Of a DNA stretch of 64,000 bases, positions 10,975 through 20,529 are shown piece after piece. This DNA is from Ceratobasidium sp. AG-K (lineage: Eukaryota; Basidiomycota; Agaricomycetes; Cantharellales; Ceratobasidiaceae): contig JAWNGF010000003.1 of assembly GCA_037039685.1 (NCBI GenBank), positions 5,058,571 through 5,122,570 on the forward strand, written 5' to 3'. Both the position numbers and the translations under genes were made by a program. Position 1 is the first letter of the stretch. Every line of letters starts with the position of its first letter. The notes beneath the pieces are model-generated. The model was not told where the DNA came from and searched no databases. It saw only the letters and a program-made list of their open reading frames with translations.

Positions 10975-11873
10975 GGTGTTTGTAATCTCCTGACCGAGCT
11001 AGATGGCTCTATTTCTTGCTACGTTTTGCATGGCTGACGACTGATGTATGTACGAGCCGCGTGATAATAATACGGCGGATGATTGGATACGAACGGATGT
11101 TCGTGACTAATGCATATTTCCATCTACAAGGGACCGCTGACTAATCCAGCTCGCGAGTGAACAATACGGTGCTGAAAACTATGGCCTACTTTGTTACAGT
11201 GAAGAGTTGGCATATTGGGCTCGAGGGCGTCGAGAATAATCTTGTCGTGTTTCACCAAACGGCGTACCCACTTGTCCACGCCCAGTCTTTGAACCGCAAT
11301 GTGACAACTGCCCTGGGCAACTGAGAAATCCGAGCGGAGGATTTGAATAGGGGCGCATATGAGCAACAATGCATCATGGGGAGCAACGCAATAGTCGACA
11401 GGTGAATTCGATATTCTCCAGTCGGTTAGGATGACCTTAACGAGCGCCCCGCCATCGATCACGTATCGCTCACATTGGTCGAGTTTGCAGGTACCGAAGC
11501 GACAAACATGTGTCTTCGCAGAGTACGATACTCAGACGCCATATCTTGTGATAATATTCCTCAAGAAAAGCTGCCAAAAAGATGTTCAGGTAGCTAAGAA
11601 CTCTTTCAGCCGTCGCGAACGTCCACCCGTTCAATCGAACGCGGTCACTCGTTCACCTCACCTAGATAATTGAGCTTGACTCAACCTGGGTGCTCCACCC
11701 TCTATATTGCGGCTGGAGCGCTGTCTTAGCTTGCCTGGTCAGCGGTCATAACTATCCCCCTGTAAGCCTGCTCGACACATGCGGTAGGCAAGCGCCAGTC
11801 CAGATCTCAGGGTGCATATATCAAGACCGAGGCTGTGCGTTATGCTCATTGTGACTCGGGTGCAGCCAATCGT
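10975..11873. other. Intergenic with one unassigned minus-strand frame
   Basis: A minus-strand frame at 11124-11462, open somewhat further upstream, encodes KLDQCERYVIDGGALVKV and HIAVQRLGVDKWVRR. It reads like real protein but no ATG, splice pattern or family could be fixed. It may be a gene fragment. Confidence 0.3.
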
Positions 11874-11879
11874 TATAAA
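11874..11879 (+). promoter_or_regulatory. TATA box of F-box gene copy 1
   Basis: TATAAA 57 bases upstream of the ATG at 11931. Confidence 0.45.
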
Positions 11880-11930
11880 ACCCTGGCGGCACACCCTTTC
11901 AAACTTTACCCTCGTCAACCACAGCTCGCA

Positions 11931-13200
11931 ATGAACTTTCAATTCACCCCTAGAGGTCAAATCGACCATTTGAGAAAGCTTCCTCTCGAGCTCCTTGCAG
12001 AGGTCCATACGTCAGGTTCGTGTTGTTTATCTTTGCTTACGAACTCCCTAAACCACGTCTAGGTCCTTGGGAATCTACACCCCGTTGATTTGTTGGCGGT
12101 CGCACGTACCAACCGACGACTAAATGATATATTGCGAGACAAACAAAATGGACATATTTGGAGACGCTCGAGAAGAACGTTCGTTAAGCAAACGATCCCG
12201 GATCCGGTTGATTTGTCCGAGTACGCTGTCGCTTCGTTACTGTTTGATCACGGGGAGTGCATGGTAAGTCTCGTATTATTTTCGTTGACTTTGTCTTGGT
12301 CGAATCAATTAAATTACTTGTTGCAGATTTGCGGCAATCGAGAACCAGGAAGGGTTCGAGTCTGGAGCTACGCATTTGGTGAACGAATTTGTTCTCAGGT
12401 AATTCGTCTCATCGCAGTTAGGGTGGCTTGTACTGATGCTTCAATCCATAGAGCCCACCCTGTCGGCTTGCCTGGGGTAAATTGCATTAATATTGGCTTG
12501 ATCATAGAACCCCGAGAAGTGACCCCATTTGAACCAGAGGCTACATTCGTCAACCCACCAGAGGGTCTCGTCAATTTTATGTGTAACCTAGTGCCGTCGG
12601 CGCACTATTGTTATTTTGCTAGTCGTCCAAAGGACGATGAAAAGTGTTTCACGCCTTGGCGTCCTTGCCAAGCCGGATCTCTTCACAAAGTGGGTACTTT
12701 ATAGTTTCTCGGTGGTACTGGAGCCCTTACTTTTTTACCTGCTCATACTAGGTGTGCAAGCAGAAGGATGTGGATTCGATCATCGAAGATTTGACGGCAG
12801 GTTTGACTATCAAACAGCTCGAACGCAAATACAGGCACACTTACAAAACGAGTGGCCAATATGCTCCAGTTAGTGAAGCCTATAACTCGTTATATCCAGT
12901 GCTCATCCCTCATTTTTCAGTTCATCTGTCGTTTGGCGCAATCTTCGAAGGTGTTGGGCAACCTATGGCTCCAAGAGAGCTGGCCAAAAATTGCGCAAGT
13001 AACCTTCGCACTCATTGATACATGTGTATATTTACGTCGTTCTAACTAGGTTCCCTAAAGAGTATTTCGATGGGTACTTTGAACAGAAATCCTCAAGCAG
13101 TGTATTCCGCAAGGTCCAAGCCATGGTTGAGCGAAACCTTCCATATCAGTATGGTAAGTTCCCAGTGGAGCCTATCAAATGATCAAATAGTTAATCCGCC
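11931..13200 (+). CDS. F-box domain gene, copy 1 (C-terminus possibly broken)
   Basis: Proposed exons 11931-12002, 12063-12263, 12327-12398, 12452-12476, 12508-12689, 12752-12868 and 12921-12998 stay in one frame. LRKLPLELLAE then VLGNLHPVDLLAVARTNRRL is a clear F-box; DKQNGHIWRRSRRTF and ASLLFDHGECMICGN follow the pattern of basidiomycete F-box proteins with a Cys-rich segment. Donor GTCCAT after exon 1 and a 31-nt intron at 12477-12507 are atypical. After 12998 the frame hits a stop three codons into the next exon, although the other frame continues as PKEYFDGYFEQ. So either the protein ends near 251 aa or there is a one-base lesion. Two decayed copies exist at 13745 and 38103. Confidence 0.5.
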
Positions 13201-13744
13201 AAACGTTAAGTTTTAGGTATTCTCGTTGAGACTGGTGTTCCTGGGAGCCCGTGGGAGACCCTTGGAGAGCATCTAGTCTGGGATCTCCGTAGGATATGGA
13301 AAGAGACCGAGGTAGTGCGCATTTGACCCACTTAGGGGGACGATGGAGGCGAGAAATGGAGTGGACTATCGAGCAAGTGCAGTCACGTTTAGCACAGGTT
13401 GCGTATGTGGACCCTAGATAGCATGCGTAGGACATTGAATTGTTTAATGGGCCAAACAGCTCTTTGTTTTGCAACAGTTGGATGAACTTGGTTTGACTTC
13501 ACCTCGGCGTTCTATCCCCGCCGTTGAGCAATTATTTGACTGCCATGGTTGTTCTACCGTTGCTTCGACACTATTCACGACCCATTCAGTAAAGGTAAGG
13601 GCTAGGTCAACATTTCAGGGTGCATACAAGGATCATATATGGCTGTACTAGTACAGGCGATCTCGGGGGTTCGAGGCCAACGAATATAAAATTGTCTGTG
13701 GCACTTTCTGGTGGCACTTGATCCTTCGACTGACAGGACTGAAA

Positions 13745-15040
13745 ATGAGCGCTCGAAGCACTCGAATCAACTCCTACTAGAGTTCCCCCTGGATCTCTTT
13801 ATCCAGATCTATACGGGATTGCCCCTGTTACGTTCAACTGGTGATCGCCAAACAATTTCAGATAATGGAGAAACTGTATCCTGTTGATCTACTGGCACTT
13901 GCACGTACTAACCAGCGGTTGCACCAGACCTTGCGAGACAAACAAAACGAGCCTACGATATTTGGAGACGCTCAAGAAGAAAATTTGCCAAATACACAAT
14001 AGCGGATCCTACCATGCCTCCCGAATGTACTATTGCTTCGTTGCTGTTTGACAACGGGGGATGTACGGTTAGTCGCACTTCGTCAATTTCGTTGTAGCCT
14101 TACTAACTAGGTCCCTGTTGCAGATTTGTGGCAATCGAAAGCCAGGGGACGTCCGAATCTGGAACTTTGCGTTTGGTGGACGAATTTACACTGTGGAGGC
14201 TAAGTGCGCTGAATCCTAGTCATACCAACACCGAAAACTCACGACTTAAATTGCTGGGCGTGTCCGCTTTCAGTGACTGATGCGCTGAAGATTATCTTCA
14301 GGGGTGACTGGGGGGCAAATAAGCTCCAGAACCTATTCAAATTCCCTTTTATGGCACTGATGACAGCCAACCATACGCAAAATGGCTGAAAAATGATGTG
14401 ATATCTCACTGAAAGAGGACATTTTTGGTCCAGTGTATTTGCTAATGTTATTCAGTAACTTGAGACCCCACAGTGTTTGTTCTCGGGTGATTTATTTATT
14501 AGCACTTGGGGTGGCTGGTTTTCGCATTTATAGTTTATTCTCAGAGCACATCTTGTCAGCTTGCCTGGGGTAGGACACTTTGAGCTGACTCCGACAAACT
14601 AGTAACTGACTTGGACTTCGAAACAGCAACTGCATTCATCAGCCCTCCTGAAATCTGGTTGGTGCGAATCTGCAATTTGGTTCCATCAATGTGGCTATTT
14701 TATTGAGCGCATCAAAACAGGGAATGCTCCGAGCTCTGGTGTCCTTGTGAATCTGGGAATCCTCATAGGCAAGTAATTTACAATTTCCTCTTAGTACGGG
14801 GTCGCTTCAAGCGGAAATCTTAAAGCAGCGTGTTCCAGAAGGTCTAAGCCACGGTTCAGCAAAACCTTCCTTATCATTATGGCAAGTTGTAAATAGCTTT
14901 ACATTTGATCAAGGAGTTCATGTACCAACTACTAAATGTCGTGATGCTAAGCCTGAGTATCCTCGTTGAGACTAGGATTCCTGGGCGTCCGTGGGAGACA
15001 CTTGGCCAGCACCTGGTTCAGGGTGTCCATAGGTCATAGG
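13745..15040 (+). pseudogene. Degenerate F-box gene, copy 2
   Basis: Colinear with copy 1. The F-box remnant reads MEKLYPVDLLALARTNQRL, and the LRDKQN, CGNRKPGD and LPGV/LAWG segments and the 3' block ending in TCCTCGTTGAGAC-type sequence are in the same order. Frameshifts after LRDKQNE, an in-frame stop shortly after, and missing exon pieces make it non-coding. It lies directly upstream of the disrupted P450 gene. Confidence 0.6.
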
Positions 15041-15597
15041 AAGGATCCGCATAATTAGCACTTATTTGACTATTCCTACTACATATCAATGAGATGTCTT
15101 TCAAGCACCTGGGTTTATCAGATGACTCCCAGTAGGCTCCACCAAAATCTCAGCAAAAACCGAAAATGCTGGAGAGTGCTCCGGAGCATATTCCATTTTT
15201 GCTGACGAACAACCCCATTATGTTAAAGAAACGCGCTTTAAATCGGGCGTAGATGTCCACTTACTTGAGGGTGTGGCAGAGTGATATGGGGATTTGTTAC
15301 CTGGCGGCCAATGATTACAGGCTGTGCCTTGATTATCTTCAATGAGCCAGTGTTACGTATTAGACCGCATATAATTTGCGTTCCATACCGAGCTCAACGG
15401 ATCAGGCATATTTTTCAACTTCGACTTCGATTTGACCTTTTTGACTTTGCGGATACCCTGTCCGCATCAAAGAACAATAAGGTCCTTGGCGTATGTGCTG
15501 GGGGATCCGGATCTCTTGAAGGAATCATTGTGCTTCAACCAGTACTTATAGCGCTGCTAGAACCTGTAGCTACTACAAACCGGCCACGCTAGCAAAC
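15041..15597. other. Intergenic between F-box and P450 pseudogenes
   Basis: One plus-strand frame at 15281-15592 is open, but nothing in it is recognised. Probably the promoter region of the former P450. Confidence 0.35.
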
Positions 15598-16354
15598 ATG
15601 CCCCTGGTGCTTGAAAGCCCCTTTCAGTTGACCTTTGTAATCTCTGTTGTTGTGTCGGGGGTTTACCTCTTACTCCGAAAACCCCGTTCGCAATCGTTAC
15701 CACTGCCTCCCGGGCCACCACTGTATCCCCTCGTTGGTCAGTTGTTGTCTCCCCCAGTCGTCTGAGGCACAGGCATTTGCTGAACTGGGCACGAAACTTA
15801 ATTGTGGGTAAAATCAACAAGCCAGGATGACTTGACACTAGCTTATGACATGCCTGCCCCAGCCGATATTGTTTCCTTGAGTTTCTTTGGCGTGACTGTG
15901 ATCAGTTTGAATTCTATTCAAGCAGCACATGATCTTCTCGACAAACGCTCCTATATTTACTCAGGAAGATTCTGTCCTCCAATGATTGCGTCCCCTAGGC
16001 TGTAAGTTGCAGGGGAAACGGGTTTTGCGTATGGGAGAAGCAACTGACAAGTGCTTGATTCTCTGAATCATAGATTAAACCTACAAAACTTTGTTGCTTT
16101 TATGGATTCTACCGATAGCTGGAAACGACAACGCCGCGTTATGAACTCGTCCTTAAACCAGAAAGCCGTGCTCGGGTTTCGCCCTGCCCAAGAGCTTGAA
16201 ACCAGGAAACTACTTCAGCGTCTTTTAAACTCGTACAAGCAGCTGAATTCATCCGACGAGTTCAACGAGGAGCTCCACTGGTGCAATAAAGCGTTTATTT
16301 GTTGGTACGCAGGGTATCTGACTCAAAGGGGGCTACAGGGTGGTCGGATCAATA
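15598..16354 (+). pseudogene. Cytochrome P450 copy A, 5' part (split by transposon nest)
   Basis: Encodes the N-terminal anchor and proline hinge (LPLPPGPPLYPLVGQLL), then exons matching P450 copy B: SGRFCPPMIASPRL, FVAFMDSTDSWKRQRR and NSSLNQKAVLGFR. Relative to copy B there is a 2-nt deletion after GQLLS near 15750, giving an early stop, so it was probably dead independently of the insertion. The coding sequence stops in the middle of the segment GYRVVGSI, where the transposon begins after the TA at 16353-16354, and resumes at 33302. Confidence 0.8.
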
Positions 16355-16380
16355 ACATAGGTCACGTGCTTAGGCATCAC
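16355..16380 (+). repeat. Left terminal inverted repeat of pogo element
   Basis: 26 bases matching the inverse of 33276-33301 except for three adjacent central mismatches (CTT versus GAA after the CACGTG core). Confidence 0.8.
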
Positions 16381-16757
16381 CCCCCAGTAAGGCATCACAC
16401 GTTTGCACTCGGCGTACAATGGGCGGATCAAGCTGAAATTTTGCGAGGTAGTAAAAAATATGTATATGATAGTATATAGAAAATTGAGAGCAAAAAAATC
16501 GACACGTGAGGCCGTGAGGGGCAAAACAATGGCCCGGAAAACATAGAATTGCCAAAGAAATGAACAAAAAATTTGCGAGCCTCGTGAACGGGGCCTCAGC
16601 CGATCGCCAAAACTCACAAGGATGTTTACGAGAACTAAAATAATGTAATAATTAAGTCTCGTGCCATTATTCTAGGAAAATTCGCACAGAGAACGCAGCA
16701 AGCCCCGGCCAGGACCCTGGAAGAGACCTCAGCGGAACAAGGTTACTCTCGAGCGTT

Positions 16758-17432
16758 CTACTTGCCGCCCTTTCGGCGCTGTAATTTTTTCTGTGTTTGA
16801 AGCCGGTCAGCTTTCTTTTTTTCTTGTTCTGCCTTCTTTTGTGCGCGTTCTTCTGCCTTCCGTGTCCGTGCCTCGGCCTTCTCCAGCTTCTGTGCCTTGA
16901 GCCGTTCTCTTCGTTTCGCTCGCTCTTCCTCTCGTTTCTCCCTTTTCAATTCGTCTTGAATCTTCTTGAGTAGCCGCTTTCGTTCCCGATCGGTTTTTCT
17001 CTGCGCTTTCTGCTGTGTTTTGGCCACCTGTCGAGCCGCTTTATCCCTGACCTCCTGTATATACGCCTCGTCAGTGAGTATTGTGGCTGTTCCTTGACCA
17101 ATACGGCGTTGCGATCCATCCTTCCGGGCATGGGCAGCATTATTGATTTTTGTTGCCCATTGATGTGTTAGCACTTCACGCGCGTTTGATGCTAACATGC
17201 GATCAAATGTGAGCGAGAGCGCTTCCCGAAGCTCCTCTTCCTCCTCAGTAGTTGTTGGCCGATGCACCAGATCTTTGATTTGTGCCAGTGAGAGCCCGGA
17301 AGGGGAAGACGGGGTGGTTGCTGCGCATATATGCATGGTTTAGTGTTCATCCAATAGGTGTACCTATCAGGTGGATTCCACACGACTCACCAACATTCAG
17401 CTCGGTGTCTGAAATATCATCTTCCTGACCAC
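16758..17432 (-). pseudogene. pogo transposase, C-terminal part
   Basis: C-terminal segment of the transposase cut by the outer retroelement. After removing one CTAAC copy, the frame from the right-hand part (TGAWL) continues into GGQEDDISDTELNV, then through an intron (GTGAGT...GCGCAG) into PSSPSGLSLAQIKDLVHR and TFDRMLASNAREVL. It ends in a very basic, Lys/Arg/Glu-rich coiled-coil tail, common in fungal pogo transposases. Stop at 16758. Confidence 0.75.
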
Positions 17433-17437
17433 CTAAC

Positions 17438-17850
17438 TGTCATGAGCTGACTAAGCTCAGACATTTTATTCTGATTTTATATCTTTTTTTCCGAACACTT
17501 TCCTTTTTTGGTACAAATGTCCTCTGGCGCTTAACTTGTATCATGTGATGTATTTGTCTTTCCATTTGATATGGGTGATGCTTCCGGAACTTCCAGAATG
17601 TCGAGTCATATCTCTTATCTCGCTTATCATCGGTTGTACTCGGCTTTCCCACACTGATAGATGATGACGTGGCATTGATCCCTCATGTATATAAACCCAG
17701 AGGTCAAGCCGGTTAACGACAAGGCTTGACCTCCTCTCCACTAGGACTTGCCCAATCAAATCCTCTTACTATCACTACTCCTTGGGTTCTAAGACTTGTC
17801 TAAGTCGAACCCCTTAACCTTTATATACCTAATTGACCCAAGTCGGGACA
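17438..17850 (+). repeat. 5' LTR, outer element
   Basis: Starts TGTCATGAGC and ends GGGACA. TATATAAA at 17688-17695. The inferred transcript start is near 17721, where AAGGCTTGACCT begins. A hairpin is formed by GAGGTCAAGCC (17700-17710) and GGCTTGACCTC (17723-17733). Confidence 0.9.
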
Positions 17851-17852
17851 TT

Positions 17853-17864
17853 AGGTCAAGCCTT
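17853..17864 (+). promoter_or_regulatory. Self-priming primer-binding site, outer element
   Basis: AGGTCAAGCCTT, two bases after the LTR, is the exact 12-nt complement of AAGGCTTGACCT at 17721-17732 in the LTR, 33 nt downstream of the start of the TATA box. No match to a tRNA 3' end is apparent. Confidence 0.8.
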
Positions 17865-18130
17865 TTTAAAGCATCAGCCCTAAAAAGCTCCTGCTTTTCC
17901 ACCAAGTAGATAGAACGTACACGGGAAAACGGGCATAGTACAACGGACGAAGAGCTATACTTGATATAGACCAGTAGTCCCACGTCGCTATACACTGTCA
18001 GTGAACCCAATCGTTATCCTCTTTCGGGTCATAGCGGCTTTAGTCAGCTAAATACACCCTTACTCTGTTATACACTGTCGCTATCACGCCCGCCCAAGGC
18101 TGTTGATAACTGATAAGATCAGATAAGGAG

Positions 18131-18139
18131 TATATAAAG
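18131..18139 (+). promoter_or_regulatory. Internal TATA-like box downstream of the LTR
   Basis: TATATAAAG lies outside the LTR, 280 bases into the leader and about 200 bases before the coiled-coil reading frame, so it could drive a second transcript. Confidence 0.35.
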
Positions 18140-18324
18140 CAAAAGCTTAGCGTCTAGCACCCTTCACATCCAAATCAACATCTCGGGGAAGCCAGGTCCT
18201 CTCAAGCAAAACTGGAAAGTGGTCGGAGCACCACCCAAGTTAACACTCTCATCCATCAAGAACCACATCTACTCGTCGTTTCCATCAGTACGCACTAAAA
18301 AGGAACTAATTAGTAACTAACTAA

Positions 18325-19148
18325 TTAACCTTAAAAGTGTTCCCCGCATTTTTTAGCCTCTGCGAAGCAGTCTTTAGACTAAAAGATTTCGTACTTGATC
18401 TAGACTCCAAAGTCGACGAATTAAACAGTCGAATTGAAGTACTAGAAGAAGATCAAGTCGAACAAGCAGAGGATTTAAGGGTCGAACGTACCAGAAACGA
18501 CGAAAACCACAATCAACTCGAAGCCGATTACCAAGCTCTTCATTCAAGGCTCGAGTTCATCGAAATAAACCTCGACAACACAAACAAGCAACAAGCCGAT
18601 CAAGATCGTGTCCAAAGCATAAATCTAGCTGACACCAATATCGAAGTCGAGCGCTTGCAAGAACAAACCCGCGTCTTGATCGAAAATTGCGACCAACTTA
18701 TTAAAATCCAAGAAAAACACACTCGAAAGGTCGAAAACCTCATCAACAACAACAAATGTCAGTGGCGCACTATCGAAACCCTTAAAGACAAAATCAAGGG
18801 CAAATACTGTCATCTAGCAGCAGAAGTGCGTATTCCTATTAATCAGGATTACCGCCTTCTAAACCACCTTAATACCATCGCACCCAACCCTTTTCAGTGG
18901 GACCAAGACCTTGACTCACACAGGAACAACACAGGGAACAACTTAGACTAGAGTCCCTAAAACTCTTTATTGAAGACGTTCATCGTAACTACATATACGA
19001 ACAGTACAACAAACTAGGAGTAATCAACGCGTTGTTCTTGGAGGACGAAAATCTTGAATTGATATTTTTGAGAAGTCTGCGCATCATTAAAGACAGAAGG
19101 GTTCGAAGAAGAATTCGTGATATTTTGTACGGCCTGGGATCCCAATAA
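18325..19148 (+). pseudogene. Extra pre-gag reading frame, coiled-coil, frameshifted
   Basis: Open from 18325 to a TAG at about 18951. It encodes a heptad-rich, charged sequence (LDLDSKVDELNSRIEVLEED, IEVERLQEQTRVL) typical of a coiled coil. It has no ATG and no internal Met. A CTAAC-rich stretch and TTTTTTAG at 18350-18355 suggest an acceptor, so an upstream exon or a non-AUG start is possible. A different frame continues across the stop (LESLKLFIEDVHRNY ... RIRDILYGLGSQ) to TAA at 19146-19148, so one frameshift near 18930 splits it. It ends 26 bases before gag. Function unknown; not a standard Ty3/gypsy gene. Confidence 0.5.
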
Positions 19149-19174
19149 ATCTACCTGTTTTTCCCCGCTCCAAT

Positions 19175-20527
19175 ATGTCAAGAGCCCCCTCACCTAGTCA
19201 AGGGGGATTTACCCAAATTTCAGCGACATCCGGACCCGAGGTAGTCGCACATGCAATCAATGCCTTAATAGACGAAGTGCGAAAAATTAACAGTCATATT
19301 AATGCCTTAAATGGTATCACCTCTACCCTAGAACAGGGGATCGACAATAACATTGCAGACATCCATGCAATTCAAAATCAAACTGCACAAATTGCACCCC
19401 TTCACCAATTAATGAATGCAGTGTCTCAGTCACTTGCAAACCTAGGGGCAACACCCTCCACCACCGCGTCAACAACCACCCCAGGATACAAACTCAAAAT
19501 GCATCCCCCAGGAGAATTTTCTGGAGATGTAGATAAATTTGATGAGTTTAAGTCGCAATGTACCTTGTACATAAACCATACGTCGCCACAAGCAACCACA
19601 GAACAAAAAATTACTTATATCATGGGTTATTGCAAGGGGCCGGCCTATGTATGGATGCAACCTGGAATTGATGTAGACACGGCAAGAAGAGGAGCAACAA
19701 ATTGGCTACACGACATGGACAAATTCTGGAACAAAATGCAAGCTAGGTTTGGCGATGTTCACAAGATCGACCGATATAGACAATTATACAAGAAATTGGT
19801 CCAGAAGAACTCTGTCCAAGATTATCTACGAGACTTCGTCACTTATTCATCGGTACTCGGGTACACTGATCGAGTACTTCGTGATGATTTCTATGACGGT
19901 CTTAAGGATGAAATCAAGATGGCCATGGTGTCACAGAACTTTAAACCCCACGAAGTGACAAGGACATTCAACCAAGTTCGCGAAAGAGCCCTGGAAATTG
20001 ACTCCACAATGAATGCTATTAACGCGCCAAAGAAGTTGCAAAGCTCACAAACCACCACTTCGAAACAAAGTACTTCCAAGACAACCCCAAGTACTCCAAA
20101 TGCCTCACTGGGTCAAAGATTCAATATAAACGATCGAGTCTTTATGTCAAAACCTACAGGGGGGGTGCAATACGGCAAAATCTCAAACATTACCCGAAAC
20201 GCCAAGGGCCGTCCAGTTCCACAGATCTCCTGGGATGATGGGACAAAAGGAAATGTCCCTTTTGGAGCAATTCAAAGAGACACCCGAACCAGTAACCTCA
20301 ACGCTCCTACTATCCAAACACCCAAACCGTCCACTCCTGCTAAAGACCCTAATGCAATGGATCTTGATGGGAAAGGAAAAGGACCAATGATTTGCTTCAC
20401 CTGCGGCGGCAAGGGACACTCAGCAAGAGTCTGTCCTTCCAAGAACACAGCGTCAGGATTTGAAGCTCAGATTGAAGAAATCTCTTCAGACACCAAATCG
20501 GGAAAAGACGTCACCGGGGCTTATTAA
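19175..20527 (+). CDS. gag: Gag, outer element
   Basis: 450 aa. Order: helical N-terminus with heptad pattern (about 20-90), a retrotransposon gag capsid-like domain (about 105-270, including FDEFKSQCTLYINHTS and RYRQLYKKLVQKNSVQDYL), a Ser/Thr/Gln linker, and a CCHC zinc knuckle CFTCGGKGHSARVC near residue 408. The ATG at 19175 follows the stop of the pre-gag frame by 26 bases. The 3' end carries the heptamer G GGA AAA 18 bases before the stop, with pol in the -1 frame. The reading frame is intact. Confidence 0.9.
   Translation: MSRAPSPSQGGFTQISATSGPEVVAHAINALIDEVRKINSHINALNGITSTLEQGIDNNIADIHAIQNQTAQIAPLHQLMNAVSQSLANLGATPSTTASTTTPGYKLKMHPPGEFSGDVDKFDEFKSQCTLYINHTSPQATTEQKITYIMGYCKGPAYVWMQPGIDVDTARRGATNWLHDMDKFWNKMQARFGDVHKIDRYRQLYKKLVQKNSVQDYLRDFVTYSSVLGYTDRVLRDDFYDGLKDEIKMAMVSQNFKPHEVTRTFNQVRERALEIDSTMNAINAPKKLQSSQTTTSKQSTSKTTPSTPNASLGQRFNINDRVFMSKPTGGVQYGKISNITRNAKGRPVPQISWDDGTKGNVPFGAIQRDTRTSNLNAPTIQTPKPSTPAKDPNAMDLDGKGKGPMICFTCGGKGHSARVCPSKNTASGFEAQIEEISSDTKSGKDVTGAY
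20500..20506 (+). promoter_or_regulatory. Candidate -1 ribosomal slippery site, outer gag-pol
   Basis: Read in the gag frame as tcG GGA AAA, fitting X XXY YYZ. It lies in the gag/pol frame overlap, and the pol frame (SQVLGDILASNMDELEI) is open from the overlap onward. The inner element has the same heptamer at the same place. Confidence 0.6.
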
Positions 20528-20529
20528 GG

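Noticed and set aside
17853..17864. tRNA primer-binding site for the outer element
   Set aside because: No TGG start complementary to a tRNA CCA end; the exact match to the LTR fits better.
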